This document shows, piece by piece, positions 32,211 to 43,435 of a stretch of 64,000 bases of DNA. The stretch covers positions 2,480,001 to 2,544,000 of the forward strand of contig JAVLRN010000001.1 of assembly GCA_032821775.1 (NCBI GenBank), given 5' to 3'. The stretch comes from Sanguinoderma infundibulare (taxonomy: Eukaryota > Basidiomycota > Agaricomycetes > Polyporales > Polyporaceae). Both the position numbers and the translations under genes were made by a program. The notes under the pieces are model-generated. The model was not told the origin of the DNA, made no database searches, and saw only the letters and a program-made list of their open reading frames with translations. Within the stretch, counting starts at the first letter, position 1, and each line of letters begins with the position of its first letter.

Positions 32211-34303
32211 ATGCTCAACATCTATGGCTCTCAGCTTCCTGTCGAGCTCTATATGTACATTTGCGACTTTCTCCCGAGGTCCCCCGAAGGAATCAAGGTG
32301 CTCGTCAATCTCCTCGCGGTGAACTCATACGTATGCGCCAGTGTTGCACGACTGCCAATCTGGAAGGCACTATACGAAGACAGGTACATGCATGACGTCC
32401 CCGAAAACGAGCAGTTTCGACGCCTTGCGTACAGAGACGACTACTGCCGTCTGTACTTCGTGCGGCGTCGCCTCGACCATGAGGCGTTATGTCTCGTCGA
32501 CGAGATTCGGACACGAATTGATGGACGGTCGGAACGCGCGCTCGTGGTCGCGAAGGAGATGTCTTTCGACGTCTGGGATGCGCTGGATGAGGAAATCAAC
32601 CTACCCATACCGACGTACTTTCGCAACCCGGAAGACCCGGACGATGGACCCGCCCCGCAGCACGCACTATCCAGGATCTTTTGGGCGAGAAACGTGCAAG
32701 CACTGATTGCAAAGTACTGGGCCGTATGCATCTGGCATCGTGCCGCCCGAGACGATGCGTCGGTCCACCCGGAGGATGTGATGTTGGGCTGGTCGGCGTT
32801 CTTTGGTTATTCGCCTCACCTAGTCAGTTGTCTTACTTTTCCCGTTCCAGTCGTGCAAACCCCATTATCGCTGACATGCGCTTACAGCTCAGAATGGAAC
32901 TGGACGCTATGACAGAAGAGTGCATCGTCGGTCTGTTTCGCCCTCCTTCTTTCGGACGCGTTGTTTGGGATCAGGACGATCCGGATTTCAACCTAAGGCG
33001 AGCCTGTGTTGAGATCATTGAATACATGAGACACAAGGAGTGGCTAGGAGACGACCAGTGTATGTGTACACGCATGCTTACTTGTTCGCGTCGGTTAGAG
33101 GCGTGCTAACGCGACCCTCATAGTCGACCCGGAAGACAACGAATACATACTCAACTCCTACCCACATGTGCTGCTCGCAAAGGAGAGACACTTTGCGCTG
33201 ACCACGTTCTCGAAGTCGTGGATCTTTATATGCATCAGTCGTCGCCTTGGGCTGCGCGACTGTGGCTCTCGAGTCTATCACCCCCGTCTGCGTGGTCCGT
33301 ACCGCCAAAGCGCAGGAAGGCTCACTTCTCGTCAACTTCGACTCGCAGCCTTTCCCCAACCCAACCCCAGCCGCTGACGTGCCTGTGCTGAAGAGAATCC
33401 TCAGCGAAAATGGCGAGCACCTCCCCCCCGTTTCCGTCGGAAACTTCCTTCTGTTTTCTATCAAGGAGGCTACTGAGAACGTCAGCCAGCACAACGAGCA
33501 GCACGTCGAGTGGCCTTGCGACATCCCTCTGGAGCACGGCATCTTCGCGTCACTCGCTACGCAGTGCGCCATTGGGTCCACGAAGATCCCCCCATGGGAC
33601 TCCGACATCGTCCTCTTCTTCTCCGAGTCCATGATGGATGCCATGCCTCTGGACTGCCGCGTCATACTGGTCGATGCGCTCCTGTCGAAGATTTCCTATT
33701 CCCGCAGCTTTGCCAAGAATTCCAGTTCCCCCGGCTTTGCCAACAGCAAGGACGTGGCGGCTATCGAAGAGACCGCGCGGGAATTGGATGACCCTGACCA
33801 CTTTGTTATGCGCCGTTCCCAATACCCCGGCCAGAACTTGGGTCCTGTCGGAAAAATTGTTGTCGACAAGAACGATCACAGCACGGCTCGAGGGGTCATC
33901 ATGGGCTGGGTGGTACGTGGCTTCGCTGTGCTCTGCGCTTCGCATGGTCCACAATCTGACAGTCGACTGCCAGCCCTTGCCAACCGACAGTCAGAAGATG
34001 ATGAACAAGGTCGCGTACCCTTACGGCTTTGAGCTTCGTATGTCTTCCGGCAACGTTCCCACCGATGTCAGGCTCGTTCTGATCCTCTCCCACTACGTGT
34101 CTGCAGGGGACATGGCACATCTCGATTACGTGGGGATGCCCGCGGAGGAAGCGCAAAGATTTCTGGAAGATGTGTGCATGTTCGGGCGGTTCTTCGAGGA
34201 CGTGTCGTACTCCGAGGTCGACGCCGAGGGAAATCCGATGCGATTTTTGTTGACTGCAGAGATGCAGGCATTATTCCCAGAAGAGGTTTTCGACACCACA
34301 TAG
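32211..34303 (+). pseudogene. FBXO21-like F-box / transglutaminase-like / YccV-like protein, copy 1, with a frameshift
   Basis: Exon 32211-32822 encodes an F-box-like start (LPVELYMYICDFLPRSPEG) and a helical region (MSFDVWDALDEEINLPIPTY). Exons 32888-33059 and from 33124 continue in phase into NSYPHVLLAKERHFAL...CISRRLG. These correspond to NQFPHYFLTVG...AICHRLG in copy 2, a SirB1/transglutaminase-like segment. The frame is then lost; the homologous sequence continues in the next frame from 33253 (CATVALESITPVCVVRT), as if one base near 33249-33252 were extra. A last intron (about 33913-33997) leads to KMMNKVAYPYGFELRMS and the C-terminal RFLEDVCMFGRFFEDVSYSE, ending at 34303. All other parts are open. 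The break could be a real disabling mutation or a base-call error. Confidence 0.6.
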
Positions 34304-34863
34304 CAGAAACGTCTTGCTACGAGTTGGTCGGCGGCGTCGAGGACAACAGGATGGAATGGTCATGTAGACACGTCGCGGAAGTGGCGACGTAGAGATGTGT
34401 AATTATAGCCCCAATGTTTTTGTGCTTGACTGTCCTTTTCAGCAGCAGGTTGACGTGAAGGATGCCTTAGAATGGCCGGCTGCCATGATTGGGCGAACTG
34501 CTCGGTAAGTGTGGATGATGGTGCTCGTGCACGCGAGAGCAACAGATATCTTCTGACAAATCCTTGCCGGGTCGACTACTTTGTCCACTGTCCACTGTCA
34601 CTTCGACTCAAATCCGCCAGAGTGAAGTTTACGTTGGCTAGCGATGGTAATAAGGAATTCGTGAGAGCGTGCCCTCGGACGTTGTGGTTGCTGGAGACCG
34701 AATAGCCGCCACTGCAGATCGTTCTCCTAGCTTACCGATTTTGGGTTCCCCAGGGATCCCCTTCGCCTACTCCCTCAATCTCAGCCCAGCTGTGCAACCC
34801 CACCCCGCCTTTACTTCGCACTTCAACCTGACAACATTCTTGGGCAGCCGTGAACAAAGGAAC
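34304..34863. other. Intergenic region between the FBXO21-like copies
   Basis: This 560-bp spacer carries the promoter of copy 2. A frame open from 34669 runs into copy 2 but its first methionine in a family-like context is at 34864. Confidence 0.4.
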
Positions 34864-36879
34864 ATGGACTCTCGACTACCGGTCGAACTCTACATCCAAT
34901 GCCTCATACAGCTTCCTGGTCGAGAGCCCTCTAGTCTCCGGAGTGTAGTAAGCTTTCTCTCTGCGAACTCGGTCACCCGTGCAGCCGCCCTCGACAGGTC
35001 CGTATGGGCGAAGCTATACCATTCTCGCTACACCCACAGCGTTCCGAAGCACGAGGAGAAGCGTCTCGCCCAATCCGCGGGCGACTGGCAGATCCTGTTC
35101 ATCGAGCGTCACAAGCTCGACCGGGCCGCCTTAGAGCTCGTGGACGGTATCCGCCTGCACCCCGAAGACCGAGATGTCACTGCCCACCGTCTCGCGCAGG
35201 AGTTCTCCTGGGACGTATGGGATGCGCTGCAGCTGGAGACACAGGTGCCCGTCCCCCGTGTCTTCCGTGACCCCGACGAGGGGGAGAGCACCGGTGAGGA
35301 ACCTGTTCCGCACGCGCTTCCGAGGAGGTTTTGGGCCAAGGCGACCCTGGGTGCCATCGCGCGCAACCACGCCGTCACCACATGGGCTCGTATCCTCAAC
35401 AAGGACGAACGATGCACGTTTGAGGACGTCTTGACCGGTCTCTCCGCGTTTGTGGACGTTTCCCCGTACGATGTTCGTGACGTCACCACCAGCTTCTGCG
35501 GCAGCAGTATGACTGATCGAATGCGTATTAGATTTCGAGACAATTGGACGACCTTGCTCGTCAATGCCGCCAGCGACTGCTCGAGACGGGATTGCATCTA
35601 GAGCAAGGAGACCCAGGTTATGACCTCCCTAAGGTCGCGGTATCCGTTCGCGACTTCCTCCACGAGGAAGGGTTCGCTGTTGCCAACCATGGTAGGGGTC
35701 CAATTAGGGACGCCTTCGACGATGCACCACGGTCCTGATCACCGCCTTGCAGGGAATACATTCTACAATCCCTTCAACCAGTTTCCGCACTACTTCCTGA
35801 CCGTCGGACGCTCCTCGACTCTCCCCATCTCCATCAACTACGTCTATTCCGCCATATGTCATCGACTGGGTATCGCTGCGCTCCCCACGAACACCCCGCG
35901 CAGGGTGCTCTGTCACATCGCCTCTAATTCCTCGGACCAGGGCGATATCCTCATCGACCCCTGCGCGAAGACCGACCCCGTCGTGTTCTCCAGCAGGGAC
36001 GTCCCCGCCATGCTCCTCGAAGCCGGCATGCACCCTGGCTTCTCGGCAGACGCGGTCACGCCCGCCGAGTTCTCGACCATGGTCGACCGCGCGGTGCACA
36101 ACGCCTTCTCGACCATGCGGGACGTGCCGCACGTCGACCCCGTCTCCGGGTACGCGATGGACCGAGTGCAGTACGCCGTCTCGGCCGCGTTTGCGACCAT
36201 CAATGCCCCGGCCGTGCACATCACCCCTATGGTCACCGAGGACTGCCCGCTGGACAACCAGGTGGTCATGGTGGACGCGCTCTTGCTGGTCGTCCCGCCC
36301 GCCCGGCGGGAACAGTTCAGGGTAGAGCTGGCACTGTACACGGCGAGCCGGATGAAGTATAGGATCGAGGCGCCTCGTCGCAGGCCACATCAGCAGCCAG
36401 ACCTGGCGACGCCCGCTGGCGACGTGGAGTGGTTCGTAGGACAGGTGTTGCAGCATCCCGAGAAGGGAAACGCATGCATCATCGGTTGGATAGTATGTAG
36501 CAACCTTTTGCTTGACGCCAAAACGTTAACGAACGCCCCGGACTCACAGCTTGACCTCGGGTTCACCCTTCCCGAGGGTATCCAGCCTACCCGGACGGTG
36601 ACGTACCAGGTCCTCACGGAGGAGGGCATCACCAACGTGCATAATCATCCGGATCGAGCTGGCCAGCGGTGGGCACCAGCGTCGGTCACGCCTGCAAAGC
36701 TGCGTTGGCTGCGCAAGCACATCTACATGTTCGACCGATTCTTTGAGGACGCACACGCACCCCGTGACGACGGCATTGGTGGCCGTCTCATTCCCATTGT
36801 CGAGCTACAGAAGCAGTACCCGGACGATCTCGATGACGGAGTGCGTTGGACAGAGAAGCAGCTGACTGGCGTTGTATAG
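34864..36879 (+). CDS. FBXO21-like F-box protein with transglutaminase-like and YccV/HspQ-like domains, copy 2
   Basis: Four exons, 34864-35472, 35532-35691, 35753-36492 and 36550-36879, give 612 residues with closed phases. Domain order: F-box-like segment (SRLPVELYIQCLIQLPGREP, about residues 3-50); helical region with LAQEFSWDVWDALQLETQVP; SirB1/transglutaminase-like domain (YNPFNQFPHYFLTVGRSS, LPISINYVYSAICHRLGI, about 255-310). A linker with VDRAVHNAFSTMRDVPHV follows. The C-terminal YccV/HspQ-like module has VEWFVGQVLQHPEKGNACII and then VTYQVLTEEGITNV. This is the architecture of animal FBXO21, a substrate receptor of SCF ubiquitin ligases. No substrate can be proposed. It is the intact partner of copy 1 and convergent with the ketopantoate reductase. 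Confidence 0.8.
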
Positions 36880-37261
36880 ACTAGTGTTGCATGTACTTTG
36901 ACTTGATTGGTGGACTTGTATAATATCGATGTGACTATTCCGGAGAGTTTATCGTTAATACTCATTATGGTATGCGTGTAGCCTACATTACACTAGTATA
37001 CTCATATACTCGGACTTTTGGAGTGGCGTGGATAGCAGCCGATAGCATTCCATAGCAAAGGGACGACGAGTAAATGTCAGTCACTTGAACCACCAAGCGG
37101 GTGTAAAACACCATCCCAAGATGGGGGCCGGACAGGCTATTGACGAAACCAAGACGCCACGGGAGCCATAGGTGATTCTACAACACAATTTGTAAATGAG
37201 CCCCTCCGGATGAGGGTAGAGACGACACACCTAACACGGCAAGAGGACGTGATGTGAGGAA
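36880..37261. other. Convergent intergenic region
   Basis: 3' UTRs of the FBXO21-like copy 2 and of the ketopantoate reductase. Nothing else seen. Confidence 0.45.
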
Positions 37262-38557
37262 TTACGTGGGCTTCCCAACGTATGGAATCGAGGTACGCAT
37301 TTGGGTAAGACCAAAGAGGACGTTATTGACGCTAGTCTTGACACCATACTTGCGAGCGAGCTTGAGAAGGTACCCATTGAGGTACTTGATCTCCGTCGGC
37401 TGGCCGAGCTTCATGTCCCAATACATCGATGAGTAGTTCTCCTTGGTCAATTCGATGACGCGTTCGACTTCTTGCTTGAGCGAGAGATAGGTGAGCGCGC
37501 GAGGGAAAGGCGGTTGTCGCGGTGCGCTCGTGGTGGCCTTTTCCTCGTCCTCCAGCTCCTCGTACGCCTTCCACATGTCCACGACCTCCGCCTCAAGCTG
37601 CGCCTGGAAAATCCTCTCCGCCTCCCTGCAAAGATGGTCGAGGATCCACTGACTGTGACCGGCGCTCATGATGTCCCCGTTCTTGCACTGGAGAAGGGCG
37701 GAAAGCGAGTTGACGAAGCAGTTTACAACGAGCTTGCGGCGCATCGCAGTCTGCACGTCGTGGTAGGGACGCCATGTCGCTCCAAGCGCGCGCGCGCCGG
37801 TGAGGGCGGAGATGGTGTTACGGAGGGTAAGGTAGCGGGGACTCACGCCGTGGTCGACCGAGACGTCTGCGATGTTGTCGAGGGAGAGCGGTTGATAGGA
37901 AGGGATGTTTCGGTCGTTCCTCGCGCTCGCCTCGTAGTCGCGTCTGTGAGGGTCTGGGACGATGCCGAGCTGAATCTCTCCGACGGCGGCATGGACGACG
38001 TGCATGATGTCCTTGCGCCAGAGGCCATGGGTGTTGGTAGCGAGGACGAAGTTGGGGCGGTCGTACGGGTCGGGGAAGAAGGATTCAACGATCTTTTCGT
38101 ACATGCCCATGCCATTGTGGAGCAGGACGATGGTGCTGTTACGAGAAAGGTGGCTCCGGAGGCTGGCTATGACGCGCGGGACGGCGTAAGCCTTGGTAGT
38201 GACGATGAGGGACTCGATGGCGCCGTGAATGCGAGGGAGTCCGTGAGGGTCGTGTCGACGGTCCAGCGCGACATGGTAATCGCTCGGGTACTGGCGCAAA
38301 GAGTCGAGACGAGCATTCAGGTCATTGTGGGGCCGCTCGCGAGCAAGACTGTAGGTGATATGCTCTATGCCGTCCTGGGGTTGGACTACGCCCTCGGACT
38401 CGACGACAATCGGGCGGCCATCGGAGATCTGAGAGATACTGGGGGCGGACTCCCTGCGATGGAGAGCGAAGACAGTGTGCTTGGGATGGAGGGTGCGGCG
38501 GAGGTGGAAGGCGACGAAGGACCCAACTGCGCCGACGCCGACGACGTGGATGCGCAT
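37262..38557 (-). CDS. 2-dehydropantoate 2-reductase (ketopantoate reductase, ApbA/PanE family)
   Basis: A single exon of 431 residues. The N-terminus MRIHVVGVGAVGSFVAFHLR has the GxGxxGS dinucleotide-binding turn right at the start. The middle carries IESLIVTTKAYAVPRVIASL and TIVLLHNGMGMYE, the conserved KAxxxxxxx...LQNGxG-type segment. The C-terminal helical domain has RRKLVVNCFVNSLSALLQCK, the conserved K..xN..INPLxAL element. The tail reads PTEIKYLNGYLLKLARKYGV, as in family members (E..LNG). The enzyme reduces ketopantoate to pantoate with NADPH for pantothenate/CoA synthesis (EC 1.1.1.169). Fungi carry several paralogues, so this may be a side-activity member. It is divergent from the aldo-keto reductase; the 307-bp gap probably holds both promoters. 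Confidence 0.87.
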   Translation of the reverse strand: MRIHVVGVGAVGSFVAFHLRRTLHPKHTVFALHRRESAPSISQISDGRPIVVESEGVVQPQDGIEHITYSLARERPHNDLNARLDSLRQYPSDYHVALDRRHDPHGLPRIHGAIESLIVTTKAYAVPRVIASLRSHLSRNSTIVLLHNGMGMYEKIVESFFPDPYDRPNFVLATNTHGLWRKDIMHVVHAAVGEIQLGIVPDPHRRDYEASARNDRNIPSYQPLSLDNIADVSVDHGVSPRYLTLRNTISALTGARALGATWRPYHDVQTAMRRKLVVNCFVNSLSALLQCKNGDIMSAGHSQWILDHLCREAERIFQAQLEAEVVDMWKAYEELEDEEKATTSAPRQPPFPRALTYLSLKQEVERVIELTKENYSSMYWDMKLGQPTEIKYLNGYLLKLARKYGVKTSVNNVLFGLTQMRTSIPYVGKPT

Positions 38558-38864
38558 CGACGCATGCGATGAGCGGTGAGCACACTCAGCCTTCGCTCAC
38601 CAGCGCCCGGCACACCGCGGACAAATATGGCAGGTGCTCAAGAATGGAAAGCGCCGACAAAACGCCGAGGACATCATGGAGGAGTGCGGTCAGGGTATCA
38701 TTTGACCCGCGACATCGATAGACATCGATACATTTACACCCCGCCTTTGAACCGCACCGGTTCAGGTGGGTTCAGGTTCCAGACTCCCAGTACGAGCCCT
38801 CAAATAGCACTCAACTCCCCCGTCGGAATCCATCCCACTCTCACCCCATCTCTCACCATACACG
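38558..38864. promoter_or_regulatory. Divergent promoter of ketopantoate reductase and aldo-keto reductase
   Basis: A 307-bp gap between two start codons pointing apart, each gene encoding an NAD(P)H-dependent reductase. A near-direct repeat ATCGATAGACATCGATA lies at about 38714-38730. Confidence 0.35.
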
Positions 38865-40464
38865 ATGGCTACCACTGTTACGCTCAAGCGCACCGGCGCC
38901 AAGGTATGCCAGTCATACTTTGTGGTTTGAAGGCGCGTCGTTTACTGACATACCGACCTGGTCTAGATGCCTCTTGTAGGGTAAGAATCGTCTGCACTCA
39001 CCTCTTGATTGCGCTCATCGATCATCTGCAAATAAAGCTTTGGGCTCTGGAAGGTGTGCTCAATCGACAAAAGAAGAACTCGTTACTGTTGCTAATACCG
39101 TGTTTCATCTCAGGTCACCAAGGATACCTGTGCAGATGTACGTCCAGGCGCAACAGAGTCAAATGTGTTAAGCCAGGCTGTACTGAACACTTGTCTAGAC
39201 CGTCTACAACGCGATCAAGGCCGGCTACCGTCTTTTCGACGGCGCGTCCGACTATGGCAACGAGAAGGAGGCTGGCGAGGGCATCGCCCGTGCCATCAAG
39301 GACGGCCTTGTAACCCGCCAGGACGTCTGTGCGTATCTGCAAATTGCTATATGACGTCCGTGTCGCTAACCACATCCTTAGGGATCACCTCCAAGGTTTG
39401 CTCGCGCATCTTCCGATTGGTTCTTGAACACTGATAGAGATGGGTGCCAGCTTTGGAACACTTATCATCAGAAGGAGCGCGTATGTGACTGCTGTCCCGT
39501 CCACAGTTTTCACATGTTCTAACCAGAAACCTAGGTTGAGGAGGGTGCGCGCAACTCTCTGAACCTCTGGGGTCTTGAATACTTCGACCTCTACCTCGTT
39601 CACTTCCCCATCTCCATCGAGTACATTGACCCCAAGGTCAAGTTCCCTCAGGAGTGGTGGGGTCTTGACGGCGGGATTCACCCCAGTCAGTTTGTTGTTC
39701 TCTTGGCATATTGCATGACTTACGATTCGGCCCCCCAGTCAACGTCCCTTTCCAGGAGACGTGGCAGGCAATGGAGGTACTTGTTGACAAGGGCTTGGCA
39801 AAGAACATCGGTGTGAGGTAAGCCGAGTGGGTGCTGTCCGATCCAAGAGTTGAGCTCAACCTTTCTGGTCGTTGCAGCAACGCTGCGAGTGTCCTTCTCC
39901 ACGATATCCAGCGCTACGCTCGCATCGAGCCTCAGGTCAACCAGCTCGAGATCCACCCTTACTTGACCCAAGAGGGTGTCGTCAACTACTGCAAGCTACT
40001 CGGCATTGCGGTGACCGCTTACTCGTCCTTTGGCCCGCAAGGTTATGTCGAGCTCGGTGGCGACAAGGGCGCTTCCAGTTTATTCCAGCATGATCTCGTT
40101 ACGAGCATTGCGTCCCGAACCTCGAAGAGTGGGTCCAACAGAGACTTCTCGTCGGAGATTATGTGCTTACTTATGTATGGTGAACATAGCTCCTGCTCAA
40201 GTCCTCCTTCGATGGGCACTGCAGAGAGGTCTTGCGGTCATCCCCAAATCGAACAGCCATGACCGCCTGGTCCAGAACTTGGACGTGACGACCTTCGAGT
40301 TGACCGAGGAGGAGGTCAAGTCAATCAATTCGCTCAACAGAAACCTTCGGGTGAGTCGACCTTGGACGTTTCATGCGTTTCATGACTGTCGCGGGCTGAT
40401 GAATGTTCCTGCACAGCTCAACGACCCCGCCGACCTCGATCCCCGACTTGTCATCTTCGCGTGA
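38865..40464 (+). CDS. NAD(P)H-dependent aldo-keto reductase, D-xylose reductase type
   Basis: A many-exon gene starting [13 protein letters not shown] and then MPLVGFGLWKV. The joined protein shows the AKR catalytic tetrad: Asp and Tyr in [18 protein letters not shown], Lys in WITSK, and His in [15 protein letters not shown]. The last is the xylose-reductase-type YLVHFP signature. [11 protein letters not shown] is followed by [20 protein letters not shown]. The NADPH-binding end is [14 protein letters not shown] and [15 protein letters not shown]-terminus: [15 protein letters not shown]. Introns are short, with several exons under 40 nt near the start. It would reduce D-xylose and other aldoses to alditols in the cytosol for pentose catabolism. 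Strict assignment to xylose reductase over GCY1/glycerol dehydrogenase rests on this signature and length. Confidence 0.85.
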
Positions 40465-40828
40465 GCGGCGTGGTCTCGCCTAGAGTCGTGCGTGAAGTAG
40501 TCAGTAAACGCAGCAGTGCTTGTGCTTTTTTTGTAATATAGACTGCAGAGTGAATCAGATATACGATGACTCGTCTTGACGAGAAGCGGACAGTGGCAAG
40601 GAAAATGCAAGTTGCCGTGCGCAGCGGCGACGTGGCCTACCGCGGCCAGGTCTGCGCCGGTGGGAGGGAAGGATAGAGTTACGGAATGCGGTGCCGAGGA
40701 GGCACAGCGGGCGCCAAAGGTTCATCGTCCACTGCGCAGCGGAGTGGGAACTGACTAGGATGGTGACCATTACGACGCTATAAGTACAGGCCCCCTCGCC
40801 CCTCCTCCTCTCCCCCATCTCCTACGCC
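40465..40828. other. Intergenic region
   Basis: It contains the 3' UTR of the aldo-keto reductase and the promoter of the PB1 gene, with a CT-rich run (CCCCTCCTCCTCTCCCCC) just before the ATG at 40829. Confidence 0.4.
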
Positions 40829-43435
40829 ATGTCTTCCATCCAGTTCAAGTTCTCCAGACCCCCAGACGGTCTCGTTCGCCGCGTAACCTTTCCCGAGAGG
40901 CCCTCTTGGGAAATCCTTGCAACGAGGATCCAATCCCTCTACAACATCCCTCTTCCCAGCATTGGAGTCTCGTATGTCGACAGCGATGGAGACGAGGTGA
41001 CACTCAGCTCCGAGGACGAGCTCCAGGACTTCTACCAGTCTCTGTCGCAGGAGAACCACGGTGCACTCACTCTCGTCAAAGTGAATGTGCGCGACCTCGA
41101 CTCCCTCCGAGGCGATAAGCCTCTCCCCGACACTCCCCGTACAAGTTCTGGCATGAACTATCGCAACACCTTCGGACGCTCAGGCCCTGTCTTGTTTGAG
41201 ATGGAGGTCGAAGACGGTTGGCAGCCCATTCCACAGGGTCTCGGCAGCATGTTTGTCGGGGGCCAGCCCCACGCTTTCGTCGAGGTCCTCGACAGCGACG
41301 CCGACATGTCTCCCTTCAACAAGGATAAGGATAACGCTTCTATCTCCTCCCATTCCACGAACACCCTTCCTGAGATTGACCCGACACCCGCTACAGATAA
41401 AGGCAAGGGGCGGGCACGCTCTCTTAGTCTGCGCCGCTCTCAGACTCCCGACACCATATCCTCCACCCAGTCTGTCGTCGCTGCGGAGTCTGGTCCCAAG
41501 CACCCCATCCATGTCGTCGCGATGCACAACCCTAACATACGCAGCCGCAGTGTCTCCCTTTTGGGTTCTCGTATCTCCACCCCGAAGACTAGGACGCCCA
41601 TCTCGGCTGCGGAGAAGCCCTCAGCTGCCGCGCAGGACGACGATCCTCCGCTTCCTGACCTCGACAACATGGGCGCTCCTCAGTCCACCATCGCGAATGA
41701 TGTCGCGAACCTCTTCAGCACGTTGTCTACAATCCTTGCTTCCCACCCCGAGCTCTCGGAGGGTATCCGCAACATTGTTCGCAACGCTTCCAACGGTACG
41801 TACTGGCAGACTCATCGCGAGCAAGTCGCTCGTGCCGCGGAGGAGATTCGTCGCGGTGCAATCATGGGCGCAGAGGATGTCCGTCAGGCTGCCACCGACG
41901 GAATGTCCGCTGCTGAGGAAGCCGCCGGTCGCAGGGTCGCAGATGCCCTTGGCGAAGTCATCCGTGTTATTGCGGACATCACTGGTGCTCAGGTTGCCAA
42001 CCCGAATACGCAGACCTCTTCTGCGCCTAGCTTTGAGACTTCCACCCCTCAGCGGGAGCGACGTACCTCTGGTAACCCGTTCGGCGAATACTGGATGAGG
42101 TGGGCTGGACCACCACCTAGCCACCGCTATGGACCCGGTCGGACGTCATGGGGATCGTTCGACTCTCGTTGGGTTGACAGAGGCGGCTTCCCGTTCTCTG
42201 GACCTCCTCCGTTCGCTCCTTCCCCCCCTGGCCCTCCTCCGGCTCACGGGAGACCGGGACGTCCTCCTCCCCCACCCCCACCACCCCCTCCTCCTGGTCC
42301 TCCTCCGCCGCCTGTTCCGCCCCCGCCGCCACCCCCGCCTCCGGGCGCATATGGTCCCTTCGGCGGTCGTGGTTATCCTGGCCGCTACCCCAGCCCCCCT
42401 GGCCCACCTCCTCATCATGGTCGTTTTGGGCCCCCGTCCTTTGGACCGCACTACCATCATCATCATCCAGGTGAGTGGGACAGCGATGACCCCTTCGTCG
42501 GACCCCCACGGGGCGGTCACCACTCCGGTGGCTGGAACCGTCACCGTCACCGTCACCACGACGCAAACTGGGGAGATACCGTTCCCGCTCTCCCTCCGCG
42601 CCCGAATACTAGTGGTGAGGACGTTGAGGTTACCATGTACGGTGCGTCACCTTTGGAGTCTCCCGACGCTGCCAAGAAGAAGCTGCAGGCCGCCAAAGAG
42701 GCGTACATTTCTGAGAAGGAGCAGTACCGCCGCCTCCGCGAGGAGCGTAAGAAGCGCCGGATGAACGTCTCGACCGACAGGTACGTGTGTGCGACGCGCG
42801 GTTTCTCCCGCCGTAACATGCGTGCTGACCGTCGACTCCGTCTCCTTTTATCTCGCAGCGAGACGAAAGATGTACACGAAAGTCCGATCAGTCCTCTCGG
42901 CGTCCAACAGCCCCCGGCCGCCACCGCGGTAGAGGTTCCTGCGGATACACCTGAAGCCCCACAGGCGGAGACGACCCCCCAGATCATCAGTAACGCTCGG
43001 GGCCCATTCCCTCAGCTTGAGTTGTACAGCATTCCTCGCAGGGCGCACACGATCCATGGCATGGGTCACCGCCGCGATGCCTCCTGGGGCACATTCGGAT
43101 CTGCGACTGGAATGGCCACTGCCCACGCTGGTCGCGCGGCTGCAGCAGACTCGATTGTCCGCCGTTTGGGTGATGTAAGTATTCTCCACTGTCGTTCTTC
43201 AATTCCGAAGTCGTCATTGTCCGAATTTACACGCTGATCGTTCTTCCTTTTCTAGATGGGATTCACTCCTGCTCAGTACCCTGTGCTGAACTCGAAGGTC
43301 GATGCGCACATCCCGCTCAACGGTGAGGTGAACAAGGATCGAGAAGACTCTATCGTTAGCGAGATCGTGGAGGAGCTTCTCCTAGTCTCTCCCACCTTGC
43401 AGCAGGCGTCGGGCTCGGGTACCCGTCGCATCTGA
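40829..43435 (+). CDS. PB1-domain protein with polyproline core and UBA-like C-terminus
   Basis: Three exons, 40829-42780, 42859-43174 and 43256-43435, give 815 residues. Residues 1-80 form a PB1 domain: MSSIQFKFSRPPDGLVRRVT, then YVDSDGDEVTLSSEDELQDF, the acidic OPCA-type loop. A Ser/Pro-rich low-complexity region follows, then helices with EQVARAAEEIRRGAIMGAED. A long proline tract lies at about residues 450-520 and a His/Gly-rich stretch at about 530-590. A charged helix reads AKEAYISEKEQYRRLREERK. The C-terminus, MGFTPAQYPVLNSKVDA...SIVSEIVEELL, looks like a UBA helix bundle. PB1 plus UBA recalls selective-autophagy receptors (p62/NBR1), but no ZZ finger, FW domain or clear LIR is seen. 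The role is therefore inferred loosely as a scaffold. Confidence 0.72.

Noticed and set aside
37472..38572. 366-codon plus-strand frame opposite the ketopantoate reductase
   Set aside because: The minus-strand protein has the GxGxxGS motif and full family structure; the plus-strand translation has none.
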